Source: Martinezella calliandrae
Lineage (GTDB): Bacteria; Pseudomonadota; Alphaproteobacteria; Rhizobiales; Rhizobiaceae
Reading direction: 5' to 3'
NCBI RefSeq assembly: GCF_030272695.1
Contig: NZ_JARFYN010000031.1
Span: forward strand, 1-64,000
Length of the DNA stretch: 64,000 nucleotides
Positions within the stretch are counted from its first letter, which is position 1. Every line of letters starts with the position of its first letter. Of this stretch, positions 29,596-38,374 are shown piece after piece. The notes below the pieces were generated by a model, which did not search any database, was not told the origin of the DNA, and saw only the letters and a list, made by a program, of their open reading frames with translations. The translations under genes and the position numbers were made by a program.

Positions 29596-30948
29596 ATGCA
29601 ATCGCTTGCAAAAACCCTGCGGGAAGCCATCGGCAACGGGGAGTTCAAAGCGTATGTATACAGCTATCCCCCGAAGCGGACATATAACGAGCTTGAAAAC
29701 ATTGGACTGAGCAATGTGTGGGACTCAAACGACGTCGGACCGGTGTCTCTATATATTCATATACCGTTTTGTCGATACAGGTGCACGTATTGCACGCTAT
29801 TCCTCACCACGCGGCACACGGAAAATCTCATTCGATGCTATGTCGAAAAAATCTGCGAGCAGATACGTCTTTATGCAACATTCGCCGGGCACAGGACTGT
29901 GACATCGGTATATTTCGGCGGCGGAACCCCGACCCTCCTGCCCATCGATCAGTTTGCCCAAATTTTTTCCTCCATTCGAGATGGATTTCCGAATATCGAT
30001 CGTTCAGCCGAGCTGTGTGTGGAAGGCTCTCCAGACACTATGTCGGAGGAGCTGCTAGATTTTCTGAAGAACCAGGGGGTGAACCGGATCAGCATGGGAA
30101 TCCAAACGATGGATTCCTCCGAACTGAAAGCAAGCGGTCGCCCATACCCGGTTTCGATGTCGATTTCTGCCATTGAAGCAATTCGGAAGCGTTTCGACAA
30201 CTTTAATCTCGACTTGATCTACGGCCTTTCTGGTCAGACCCAGGAAAGCTGGAAACGCTCGCTGGAGCGGGTTTTGTCCTTCGGGCCGACGACCGTTTCG
30301 CTCTATCCGGTGGTCAGCCGGCCCCTTACCGCCCTGCAGAAGCAGCAACGATTGCAACCGCAAGAATATGCAGATGACCATGTTAAATATGCGATCTATG
30401 ACAGCAATGTCGATTTTATGCAGAAAAATCGATATCGACAGGAATCCTTTACCCGGTTTACCTGCCTTCCCGGAGGCACCAGCGCCTACGGTCAGGAAAC
30501 GTCCGACTTTCTCGGCGTTCCAATGATAGGCGTCGGAACAGGCGCGCGAAGTTATAACGGGAAATGCCACTACAGCTTCGACTACGCGGTCGACCTGAAG
30601 CAGGTCGGCAAAGCCATAGACGATTATCTAAATCTCGAAATCACCGAACAGAATTTGGTGAAGTATGGAATCATCTTGAACGAAGCCGAAGAACGTTTGA
30701 GATATTTTATGCTTAATCTTACGCTCAACCAGCTTTCTGAGGCAGATTATTCACGACTATTCCAGCGGAATCTCTATGCCGATTTTTCAGAGGCGATAGA
30801 TGCTCTGGAAGCCGAAGGGTGCATCGATTTGCGGTCCCATGGCGCCATCCGGCTGACCAGGAAAGGTTACAAATACAGCAACCTGATAGCGCATCACCTC
30901 TTCTCGGACCATGTGAAGATCCGTGAAGAAAGGTACGTTCCGAAATGA
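29596..30948 (+). CDS. HemN/HemW-like radical SAM protein, probable class C methylase
   Basis: The 450-residue protein has the HemN-family core: YIHIPFCRYRCTYCTLFLTT with the C-x3-C-x2-C cluster, the SAM site YFGGGTPTLLP, the stretch GVNRISMGIQTMDSSELK, DLIYGLSGQTQESW, and a HemN-type C-terminal helix domain with GIILNEAEERLRYFML. It is clearly unlike the two true HemN copies here, so a role in coproporphyrin oxidation is unlikely. HemN-like radical SAM proteins outside haem synthesis use two SAM molecules to methylate or cyclopropanate small molecules (class C methylases, for example C10P and YtkT) or act as haem chaperones (HemW). Its stop overlaps the next gene, a methyltransferase (ATGA), and an exporter follows, which favours a biosynthetic role. 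Confidence 0.78.
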   Translation: MQSLAKTLREAIGNGEFKAYVYSYPPKRTYNELENIGLSNVWDSNDVGPVSLYIHIPFCRYRCTYCTLFLTTRHTENLIRCYVEKICEQIRLYATFAGHRTVTSVYFGGGTPTLLPIDQFAQIFSSIRDGFPNIDRSAELCVEGSPDTMSEELLDFLKNQGVNRISMGIQTMDSSELKASGRPYPVSMSISAIEAIRKRFDNFNLDLIYGLSGQTQESWKRSLERVLSFGPTTVSLYPVVSRPLTALQKQQRLQPQEYADDHVKYAIYDSNVDFMQKNRYRQESFTRFTCLPGGTSAYGQETSDFLGVPMIGVGTGARSYNGKCHYSFDYAVDLKQVGKAIDDYLNLEITEQNLVKYGIILNEAEERLRYFMLNLTLNQLSEADYSRLFQRNLYADFSEAIDALEAEGCIDLRSHGAIRLTRKGYKYSNLIAHHLFSDHVKIREERYVPK

Positions 30949-31913
30949 GCAGTAGCGAACGGTTTTGGGAACAAGGCTATTCGGATCCTAACGTCTGGAC
31001 CATGGGCGGGCCAAGCCTTGAAGTCTATGAGGTAGAACAGCAACTCCCAAGAAGCGCAACGGTCCTCGACATAGGGTGCGGCGAGGGCAGGAACGCTCTC
31101 TTTCTTGCGTTCAGGGGGCATAGCGTAACCGCACTGGAATTGTCATCAAGCGCGGTCAGAAAGCTTAGATCGATTGCAGACGAATTTTCGTTGAATATCG
31201 ATGTGATCGAAGGGAGAATCGAGGATTTCGTCCCAGATAAAACTTATGACCTGGCTCTTGCGCACTCTTCCTTGCATTTCGTGACCAAGGATGTGTGGGT
31301 TCCGTTGGTCAATGAGTTGAGACAACGGACCAGCAAGGGCGGATTTCACAATTTTACATCGATTATTGGGACTCCCCGCTATCCCGTTCCGTACGAGTGC
31401 CGGCACGCGAATTCATTTGATCGGGGCGATCTCGAGTCATTGTATGCAGATTGGCAGGTACTACGGTCTGATTTTTATGCAAAGTGGGATTCCCATCCAG
31501 GGATTTCGACGCATGTTCATGCCGTGGAAAAATTTGTGGCTAGAAAGGCAAGGCCGGATGAGCCTTTGCCGTTCACCAAAGTCGACTTGTCGAACGGCGA
31601 TGAGCTCTCCTTCGAGTTGTTCGATAGCATCCCACTCAGGATCAATATTGCGGACGTCAAACTGCCATGCATCCGGCCGAACACGGTCAATCGGATTGAA
31701 ATATCCGGATTGAACATGAATTCGCCAACTCAGCTGACACGCAGCTATGCTGTTGAAGAGTGGTTCTTTGGCAGATACGCGCTTCAATTCACCCAAGGCG
31801 TGCTGACGGGTAAGTATGAGTACTTTACGCAGCCGATCTCATTGCGAGCTGTCCAGTCGATGTCGAACCGGCGTGGCGCAGGAGCACACCTCGGTTCGCG
31901 AAACGCTGGATGA
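30945..31913 (+). CDS. SAM-dependent methyltransferase with extra C-terminal domain
   Basis: The N-terminal 130 residues form a class I methyltransferase of TehB/Methyltransf type: FWEQGYSDPNVWTMGGPSLE, motif I VLDIGCGEGRNALFLAFRG, acidic loop TALELSSSAVRKL and LALAHSSLHFVTKDVW. Residues from about 200 on form an additional domain with KVDLSNGDELSFELFDSIPL and an Ig-like or jelly-roll look, which I cannot name. It is cotranslated with the radical SAM gene through an ATGA overlap, and the MFS gene starts five bases after its stop. Substrate unknown. Confidence 0.75.
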   Translation: MSSSERFWEQGYSDPNVWTMGGPSLEVYEVEQQLPRSATVLDIGCGEGRNALFLAFRGHSVTALELSSSAVRKLRSIADEFSLNIDVIEGRIEDFVPDKTYDLALAHSSLHFVTKDVWVPLVNELRQRTSKGGFHNFTSIIGTPRYPVPYECRHANSFDRGDLESLYADWQVLRSDFYAKWDSHPGISTHVHAVEKFVARKARPDEPLPFTKVDLSNGDELSFELFDSIPLRINIADVKLPCIRPNTVNRIEISGLNMNSPTQLTRSYAVEEWFFGRYALQFTQGVLTGKYEYFTQPISLRAVQSMSNRRGAGAHLGSRNAG

Positions 31914-31917
31914 ATCC

Positions 31918-33156
31918 ATGCGCATCCAAGAATTTCTTCGAGCGTGGGTCAGAGCAAGTGGAAAAGGCGGCTGCGCCAGCGCCAGCCAATCCAGCACAGT
32001 TGACGGCGTGGATAGTCGAATTCTCATACTCACTATCGCTGTGTTTATCACAGGATTGGCCGAGAACGTTTTCATCGGGATTCTGCCGGATGTAGCGCGC
32101 GGTCTCGGAGTAACCGAGTCCGAAGCAAGTGTCGTAATTTCAGTTTTCTCGGTCACCTACGCGATCTTCGCGCCGATTGCTGCACTGATCTCCCATCAGT
32201 TCGATGCAAAACCGACGCTCGTCATCGCCATCGCGATCTTTGCAAGTAGCAATGCGCCGGTGGTGATCGGCGGATCGGGGCTGCTCTTGATAAGCGCCTC
32301 GAGGATCGTCACTGCTACCGCGTGCGCGCAAATATCGATATGCGCCGTCGCTTGCGCAGTCCGGATCGTCTCGGAAAGATACCGGGCCCGTGCCATAGCC
32401 GCCGTGTACCTTGGAACAAGCAGCTCTCTTTTTTTGGGGGTTCCCCTGGGCGTCTGGATCACGCATCTGATTGGTTGGCGTGCCGTCGGCCTTGCGATGA
32501 TCGGGCTATCTCTCGCCGCAATATCGCTTGTGCTCTTGCGGCTACCGAATATCGGGCCAAGGAGCAAGGGCTTGCTTTTTGGAAGGCTGTATCTGGCTCA
32601 TTTCCGAGATCGCAGACAGATGATGGCGCAGTGCGTTTCCATTTTGTTCATTGCAGGTCATTTTACTCTTTTCAGTTATTTGACCTCTTATGCAGCCAGC
32701 AAGGGTTTCTCCGGGCCAGGTTGGGAGGCATTGCTTTATGCCGTTTTCGGGTCGTCAGGAGTGGCGGGCGGCATGCTCGCCGGCACCCTCTCCGATCTTG
32801 CAGGACGCCGGTTGGCGCTGGTCGCAAGCCCCGCGATTTATCTGGTCACAACGTTGCTATTGTGCGTGTCAGAAAGCAGCATCTTCTTTTTCGCGAGCCT
32901 GTCACTATGGGGGTGCGCGAGTTGGTCGATCTCGCCGATCGTCCAAAGCTATATTACGGATCTCGCGCGAAGCCCGAACGACATTGTCATCGGTGCGAAT
33001 GTGACCGCAATGCACATCGGTGTTGCTGGTGGTGCCGCAGTCGGCAGCGGGCTTCTTGCAAATTATGACGTGTCGGTGCTGCCGATGGGCGCGGCCGGTC
33101 TGGCCGCCATGGCTCTGGCCACAGCAATCTTGTCTGTCAGAAACTCGCATTCTTGA
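31918..33156 (+). CDS. MFS transporter, likely exporter of the radical SAM product
   Basis: A 12-segment major facilitator: ILILTIAVFITGLAENVFIG, SFSVTYAIFAPI-like second helix, then GMLAGTLSDLAGRRLALVAS, the loop motif between helices 8 and 9. The length from ATG 31918 is 412 residues. An open frame reaches 31816 inside the previous gene, but the ATG five bases after that stop is more natural. It resembles DHA1-type drug and arabinose efflux proteins. Placement as the third gene of the operon suggests export of its small-molecule product. Confidence 0.78.
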   Translation: MRIQEFLRAWVRASGKGGCASASQSSTVDGVDSRILILTIAVFITGLAENVFIGILPDVARGLGVTESEASVVISVFSVTYAIFAPIAALISHQFDAKPTLVIAIAIFASSNAPVVIGGSGLLLISASRIVTATACAQISICAVACAVRIVSERYRARAIAAVYLGTSSSLFLGVPLGVWITHLIGWRAVGLAMIGLSLAAISLVLLRLPNIGPRSKGLLFGRLYLAHFRDRRQMMAQCVSILFIAGHFTLFSYLTSYAASKGFSGPGWEALLYAVFGSSGVAGGMLAGTLSDLAGRRLALVASPAIYLVTTLLLCVSESSIFFFASLSLWGCASWSISPIVQSYITDLARSPNDIVIGANVTAMHIGVAGGAAVGSGLLANYDVSVLPMGAAGLAAMALATAILSVRNSHS

Positions 33157-33587
33157 CACGGCGCGGGCCCATGGTTGCGTCGGCCTGTTCGTTTGCCGTT
33201 CTTACAAGCAGTCGTTGACCCATGCCCTCGCGAATTCGATATCTGCTCTCGGTCGAACAAATCGATGAAATCGTGGATGCTGCCGAACTCTGCGTCACGA
33301 TTCCGCATCGCAACATCACATCGATTATGAACCTGTCCGCCACCTAAATCGGGTCTCGTTGGGAATTGCCGCCTTGCTTGCGCACACCGGATTTGGCCGG
33401 CAGCTGCGGGAGGCAGCTGCATCGCCATCCTGAGCACGTCACATCTTTGCGATTTGGAACGGCGCGATCGACGCCTTGGCATCATCTTTGCTTATCCCAT
33501 TCCCATCTCGCACTTGCGAAATAATCAGATTTTCCAATCCGCCGAAGCAAGGTCGCGCCCTGCTTCCACCAACAATGAGGACTTGCT
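33157..33587. other. Intergenic region before the carbonic anhydrase gene
   Basis: No supported gene. A 41-codon frame at 33222-33347 has protein-like composition (LLSVEQIDEIVDAAELC) but no ribosome site or family match, and may be a relic. Confidence 0.45.
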
Positions 33588-34280
33588 ATGGGTGATCTAT
33601 TAAAAGGTATCTCGAACTTCCGCGGTGCCGTCTTCCCGAACTATCAGGCACTTTACCAGAAGCTTGCGCAAGAGGGACAGCAGCCGCACGCCTTGATGAT
33701 TTCGTGCGCCGACAGCCGGGTTCTGCCTGAAACAATTACGCAATCAGGACCAGGTGAGCTGTTCGTATGCCGTAATGCCGGAAATATCGTTCCACCGTTT
33801 TCCACCGCAAATGGTGGCGTTTCATCAGCAATCGAATATGCCGTCGTAGCACTCGCGGTTCGTGACATCATCGTCTGCGGCCATTCCGATTGCGGCGCGA
33901 TGAAAGGACTTTGCCGTCCCGATTTGCTGAAATCCATGCCGAACGTGGCCGCATGGCTGAAGCACGGCTATGCTGCCCACTCGATCGTTTGCCAAGCCTA
34001 TCCGGCCGATCTGCCCGAACGCCAAAAAATCCGCGCCATCGCTATGGAGAACGTAATTGTTCAGCTTGATCACCTTCGCACACATCCTTCCGTCGCAGCC
34101 AAACTAGCGACCAATGACGTAACGCTGCACGGTTGGTTCTTCGATATCGAAACAGGCGAGGTGGAGGTTTACGATGGGTCGGCTGCTCGCTTCACGAAGA
34201 TACGCGAGGACGGGCCGTTACCCGCCGCAGTCACCGGCCGGAATCGTCCGCAAGTCGCAGCCGCGATTGCAGCGGAGTAG
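33588..34280 (+). CDS. Beta-class carbonic anhydrase
   Basis: Interconverts carbon dioxide and bicarbonate. The 230-residue protein shows the zinc ligands of the beta class: Cys and Asp in LMISCADSRVLPE, His and Cys in VCGHSDCGAMKG, and the RNAGNIVPPF segment. A GAGGA ribosome site precedes ATG 33588. The next gene, a SulP transporter, starts five bases after its stop, so the pair probably handles bicarbonate together. It is cytosolic; I see no signal peptide. Confidence 0.93.
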   Translation: MGDLLKGISNFRGAVFPNYQALYQKLAQEGQQPHALMISCADSRVLPETITQSGPGELFVCRNAGNIVPPFSTANGGVSSAIEYAVVALAVRDIIVCGHSDCGAMKGLCRPDLLKSMPNVAAWLKHGYAAHSIVCQAYPADLPERQKIRAIAMENVIVQLDHLRTHPSVAAKLATNDVTLHGWFFDIETGEVEVYDGSAARFTKIREDGPLPAAVTGRNRPQVAAAIAAE

Positions 34281-34284
34281 CGCG

Positions 34285-35814
34285 ATGACCAATAGTAACT
34301 TCGTCTTTTCGCGCGACTTTGCTGCGTCGCTTGTCGTTTTTCTCGTTGCCATCCCGCTTTGCCTTGGCATCGCGGTTGCCTCGGGCGTGCCTGTTGCCAT
34401 GGGCCTCATATCAGGCATCATCGGCGGCATTGTGGTCGGCTTGCTGGCGGGCTCGCCGCTACAAGTATCAGGGCCTGCTGCTGGTCTGGCGGTGGTTGTC
34501 TTCGGCTTTGTCGAACAACATGGAGTCGCGATGCTGGGGCCGGTCCTGATCGTCGCTGGGCTTCTGCAGGTCCTTGCCGCGTTCCTGAAGATCGGTTCAT
34601 GGTTTCGGGCAATCTCGCCTGCTGTCGTTCACGGTATGCTCGCCGGTATCGGCATTCTGATTATCCTCGGACAAATCCACGTTCTGATGGGGGCCAAACC
34701 CGCTGCCGGCGGAATCGAGAACGTCGTGGCGATGGAGCGAACATTCGGACATCTTTGGGGACGCGGTTTGACGAGTGAAGCCGCAGACTTGCTTGTAGGG
34801 CTGATATCCCTGCTTGCGATGATCGGTTGGGAAAAATTCAGGCCAAAGCGGCTGAAGCTGGTGCCTGGTGCGCTGGTGGGCGTTGCGACCGGAACCATAT
34901 TGACGGCCGCAATGCGGCTGCCGATTGCCAGGGTCGAGGTTCCCGCATCTCTGGCAAACAGCATTTCATTGCCGACGATGGAAAGTTTCGCAAATATGGC
35001 TCATCCGGGGATTGTCGTCACAACTTTGGTGATTGCAGTCATTGCCAGTGCGGAATCATTGCTGTCGTCTGCGGCTGTCGACCGAATGCATGACGGGGTC
35101 AGCACGCGCTTCAACAAGGAGCTTTTGGCGCAGGGCATTGGCAATGGGCTCTGCGGTCTGCTCGGTGGCCTGCCGATCACTGGCGTTATCGTGCGCTCAT
35201 CGGCAAATATTCAAGCTGGGGCGCACACACGGGCATCGGCTGTCCTGCATGGCGTTTGGATTCTCGGTCTTGTGGTGTTTCTGCCGCAATTGCTTTCCAT
35301 GGTGCCTCTGACGGCGCTGGCAGCGGTATTGCTCGTTACGGGTTGGCGGCTGATCAGCCTTCAGCACGTGCGCATTCTCTTCGATCATCACGGTTGGGTT
35401 CCGGTGGGCATTTGGATTGCGACCGTTGCCATGGTCGTACTTCAAGACTTGCTCGTTGGCGTGGCACTAGGTTTGACGCTTTCGATTCTTGAGGTCCTTC
35501 CTTATCTACGACGCAAGCTTGCTATCGATCGATTGGAAGAGGCTGAGACAGTTCATCTGACCCTTGCCGGCGTTGCGACTTGCAAGGATGTTCCGGCACT
35601 CCTCAATACTTTAGAAACGCTGCCAGCTGATTGCAAAGTCCGGATCGCCGGCGGCGATCTGCATTATGTTGACCACACCTGCGCAGAAACATTGCGCGAT
35701 TGGCTAAAGCGGCAGAAAAAAGTGGGCCGCACGGTCGATATTCAGCATCCGCCCACCGGCCGTCATCCCCGGTTGGTTCCGATCTTTAAGCGATTGACGG
35801 CCGAGATTGCCTAA
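34285..35814 (+). CDS. SulP-family transporter, probable bicarbonate permease
   Basis: The protein of 509 residues from ATG 34285 has the SulP start DFAASLVVFLVAIPLCLGIA, multiple membrane helices, the SulP motif SPAVVHGMLAGIGILIILGQ, SAESLLSSAAVDRMHDG and a C-terminal STAS domain (VHLTLAGVATCKDVPALLNT). SulP genes next to beta-carbonic anhydrase genes commonly take up bicarbonate (BicA-like), although sulphate is possible. The frame is open upstream to 34174, but this ATG has a GGAG site and follows the carbonic anhydrase stop directly. Confidence 0.9.
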   Translation: MTNSNFVFSRDFAASLVVFLVAIPLCLGIAVASGVPVAMGLISGIIGGIVVGLLAGSPLQVSGPAAGLAVVVFGFVEQHGVAMLGPVLIVAGLLQVLAAFLKIGSWFRAISPAVVHGMLAGIGILIILGQIHVLMGAKPAAGGIENVVAMERTFGHLWGRGLTSEAADLLVGLISLLAMIGWEKFRPKRLKLVPGALVGVATGTILTAAMRLPIARVEVPASLANSISLPTMESFANMAHPGIVVTTLVIAVIASAESLLSSAAVDRMHDGVSTRFNKELLAQGIGNGLCGLLGGLPITGVIVRSSANIQAGAHTRASAVLHGVWILGLVVFLPQLLSMVPLTALAAVLLVTGWRLISLQHVRILFDHHGWVPVGIWIATVAMVVLQDLLVGVALGLTLSILEVLPYLRRKLAIDRLEEAETVHLTLAGVATCKDVPALLNTLETLPADCKVRIAGGDLHYVDHTCAETLRDWLKRQKKVGRTVDIQHPPTGRHPRLVPIFKRLTAEIA

Positions 35815-36802
35815 ACGGCAGGGATGCATCGCAAGGACTGCTTAGCAGACGGATGGGCGAAAACATTTTCGGCCATCCGGACGTCATGTGGTGATCAACC
35901 GGCTCAGAGAGCCTGGCGATGTTTCCGTTGAGGTTTTTAGGATCTATCTGCGCTGGCCGACTGGAAAGCAGCGACTGTGTTGTATCTGGTTTCGCGCAAT
36001 GCCGCGCTGCAGTGGTATTGCGTCGAAACGGGCTCATGGTCCATCCGAGACCCTTTGCAGAGCGATGGTTCTTGCGTTCTTCGGCAAATAGCGCCAGGGG
36101 TCGGCTCTGAGGCTTTGTTGCCGGCAAGCCATTCCATCCTTCCCACATGCCTCGACGAGGCGCCTCAGACTGCCCGTGTCGGATTTCTGACAATCCCGAC
36201 AATGATCGCCATGACGAACCGTGGTGCTTCCTACAAACTCACTATGCGAACGAGGGAACGCTATTTCGGATCCAGCTGCCGGTCTCTTGAATTACACAGT
36301 CAACCAAGCTTTCGGATCGCCGACGAGACAGCAACGCAGATCGGCAGCTATTTGGTCATCGGGCCTATGCCCATCGAACCATCAGCATTGCCGATAACGT
36401 CTCGTCGCATCTCGGGTATATGCTCTGACACGTCCCAAACGAGGTCAGGCGGCAGACCACACTTTGACGGCAAGGCGCTTGAACTCGCGAACGCCAAACG
36501 CGCCGCGCTCACGAGCCTTTGACCTTAACGAGGCCAATCGTATCTGGATATCCACATCGGATGCTTCCCACATCTCGCGCCGTTCGAGAGTGGCATTATC
36601 GAGCCGCACCGGCACGTTATCGCAGCCTGCGGCTTGGTTGCTTTGCATGATTGCCGAAGGCCCGACCCTTGATCTGGATATGCTGCTTGCTGCCATCTGC
36701 GGTACGACGAATGGCGTCGTAGCCGACAGTGCGTGACGGCACGAGTTCAGCATCCTATAGCCGAGCCGTGCCAGCCGTTCCGCCAAGGCGTCAGTTTGTC
36801 AT
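35815..36802. other. Long stretch without a recognised gene
   Basis: Nearly 1 kb of overlapping short frames, none with a family signature. The segment 35852-35900 resembles 53313-53355 (both contain a version of TTTTCGGCAATCCGGACG followed by GTGGT and CAA), so some of it may derive from a shared mobile or decayed element. Confidence 0.5.
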
Positions 36803-38218
36803 TTATGCACCGGCAGGCAATCGTGAGCGTCGTGCTTTGACTACCGCATAGGCGATTGCGAGTAAGACGAACCAAAGCGGCGTGACCTTCAAGGCGATGG
36901 CCGTATCGGGCTTCTGCGCCAACGCCCATAGGATGAAGATGAAGAAGCCGAAGACCATCGCGACAGCCGCACGTCCGCCGGGCATTTTGAAGGTGGACTT
37001 TTCGTGCAAGTCAGGCCGCTTGCGGCGATATTGCAGGTAAGATGCCAGAATGATCGACCAAATAAAGATGATAAGCACCGCCGAAACCGTGGTGACGATG
37101 GTGAAGGCCTCGATAATACTATCTCCGACATAAAGCAGTACGACGCCCGCCAGTAGGAAGATGCACGAGAAGAACAGCGCATTTACCGGCACTTTCCGCT
37201 GGTTCAACTTGCCGAACAGGCTCGGCGCCAGTCGGAAAGTCGCAAGCCCGTAGACCATGCGCGATGTCGAATAGATGCCTGAGTTGGCACTTGATGTCGC
37301 CGAGGTCAGTACGACGAAATTCACAACATGCGCGGCAATGCCAAGGCCAGCGAGCGAGAACATGGAAACGAACGGGCTCGAATTCGGATCGACTTGATTC
37401 CATGGGATGACTGTAAGGATGACGAATAGGGCACCGAGATAGAAGAGAGCGACGCGGACCGGAATCGAGTTGATCGCCTTTGGCAGGTTGCGGACGGAAT
37501 CTTTGGTCTCCGCCGCGGTCATTCCAACGAGTTCGATACCTGCGAAAGCAAACACCGCAATCTGGAAACCGGCAACGAAGCCGTGGAACCCGTTCGGAAA
37601 GAAGCCGCCATGTTGCCAAAGATGCGAGACGGATGCCGTGCTTCCGTTGGGCAGCCTGAAGCCTGTGGAAAGCATATAGGCGCCAGTAATGATAAGCGAC
37701 ACGATCGCGAGGATCTTGATGAGTGCGAACCAGAATTCAATTTCGCCGAAATTGCGAACGGTAGGCAGGTTGAGGGCGAGAAGCGTGAATATCAAGCCAA
37801 GCGCCGGTATCCAAAGCGCCAGTTCGGGGAACCAAAACGCCACATAGCTGGAAACGGCAACAACATCGGCCACGCCGGTCACGATCCAGCTCAGCCAATA
37901 GGTCCAACCGGTGAAAAACTGAGCCCAGGGGCCGAGATAATCCCCGGCGAAATCTGCAAACGAGCGATATTCCAGGTTGGAAAGCAGGATTTCCCCGAGC
38001 GCACGCATGACGAAGAAAAGCATGAAGCCGATGACCGCATAGACGAGCAAGATCGAAGGACCGGCGAGCGAAATGGTCTTTCCTGATCCCATGAAAAGAC
38101 CGGTGCCGACCGCGCCTCCGATAGCGATAAGCTGGAGGTGCCGGTTGGAAAGATGGCGTGCAAGATGAGCATCCTCTTTTCGATGCGAATCTGCAGCGTT
38201 CCGCGGTGCGATATTCAT
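36803..38218 (-). CDS. Amino acid permease (AnsP/CycA type)
   Basis: An APC-superfamily permease of 471 residues and 12 predicted membrane helices. The start LSNRHLQLIAIGGAVGTGLF carries the family GAVGTGLFxGSG motif, and the central AFAGIELVGMTAAETKD the conserved helix 6 region. It resembles D-serine, D-alanine, glycine or asparagine transporters; the exact substrate is not visible. ATG 38218 has an AAAGGG site; the frame is open to 38338. It lies 156 bases after nodE on the same strand and could be at the end of the nod operon or have its own promoter. Confidence 0.88.
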   Translation of the reverse strand: MNIAPRNAADSHRKEDAHLARHLSNRHLQLIAIGGAVGTGLFMGSGKTISLAGPSILLVYAVIGFMLFFVMRALGEILLSNLEYRSFADFAGDYLGPWAQFFTGWTYWLSWIVTGVADVVAVSSYVAFWFPELALWIPALGLIFTLLALNLPTVRNFGEIEFWFALIKILAIVSLIITGAYMLSTGFRLPNGSTASVSHLWQHGGFFPNGFHGFVAGFQIAVFAFAGIELVGMTAAETKDSVRNLPKAINSIPVRVALFYLGALFVILTVIPWNQVDPNSSPFVSMFSLAGLGIAAHVVNFVVLTSATSSANSGIYSTSRMVYGLATFRLAPSLFGKLNQRKVPVNALFFSCIFLLAGVVLLYVGDSIIEAFTIVTTVSAVLIIFIWSIILASYLQYRRKRPDLHEKSTFKMPGGRAAVAMVFGFFIFILWALAQKPDTAIALKVTPLWFVLLAIAYAVVKARRSRLPAGA

Positions 38219-38374
38219 TGAGACCCTTTCGTCGTTGATGATCGACATACTCTGGGCGCCGGCGGCAACGTCACCCAGAGACAGCTGGCCTGAGCGCCCT
38301 GTCGGTAAGGTTACTGAGAGGCAGTGTGAGCAAGGCATTGCTGAAGCGACAGACGGTGAGACGTGTGTCTCCCG

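Noticed and set aside
33222..33347. 41-codon ORF before the carbonic anhydrase gene
   Set aside because: Protein-like composition, but no ribosome site and no family match; kept only as a note.
36445..36786. 113-codon minus-strand frame next to the permease gene
   Set aside because: No family likeness, and an equally long plus-strand frame covers the same DNA; treated as non-coding.
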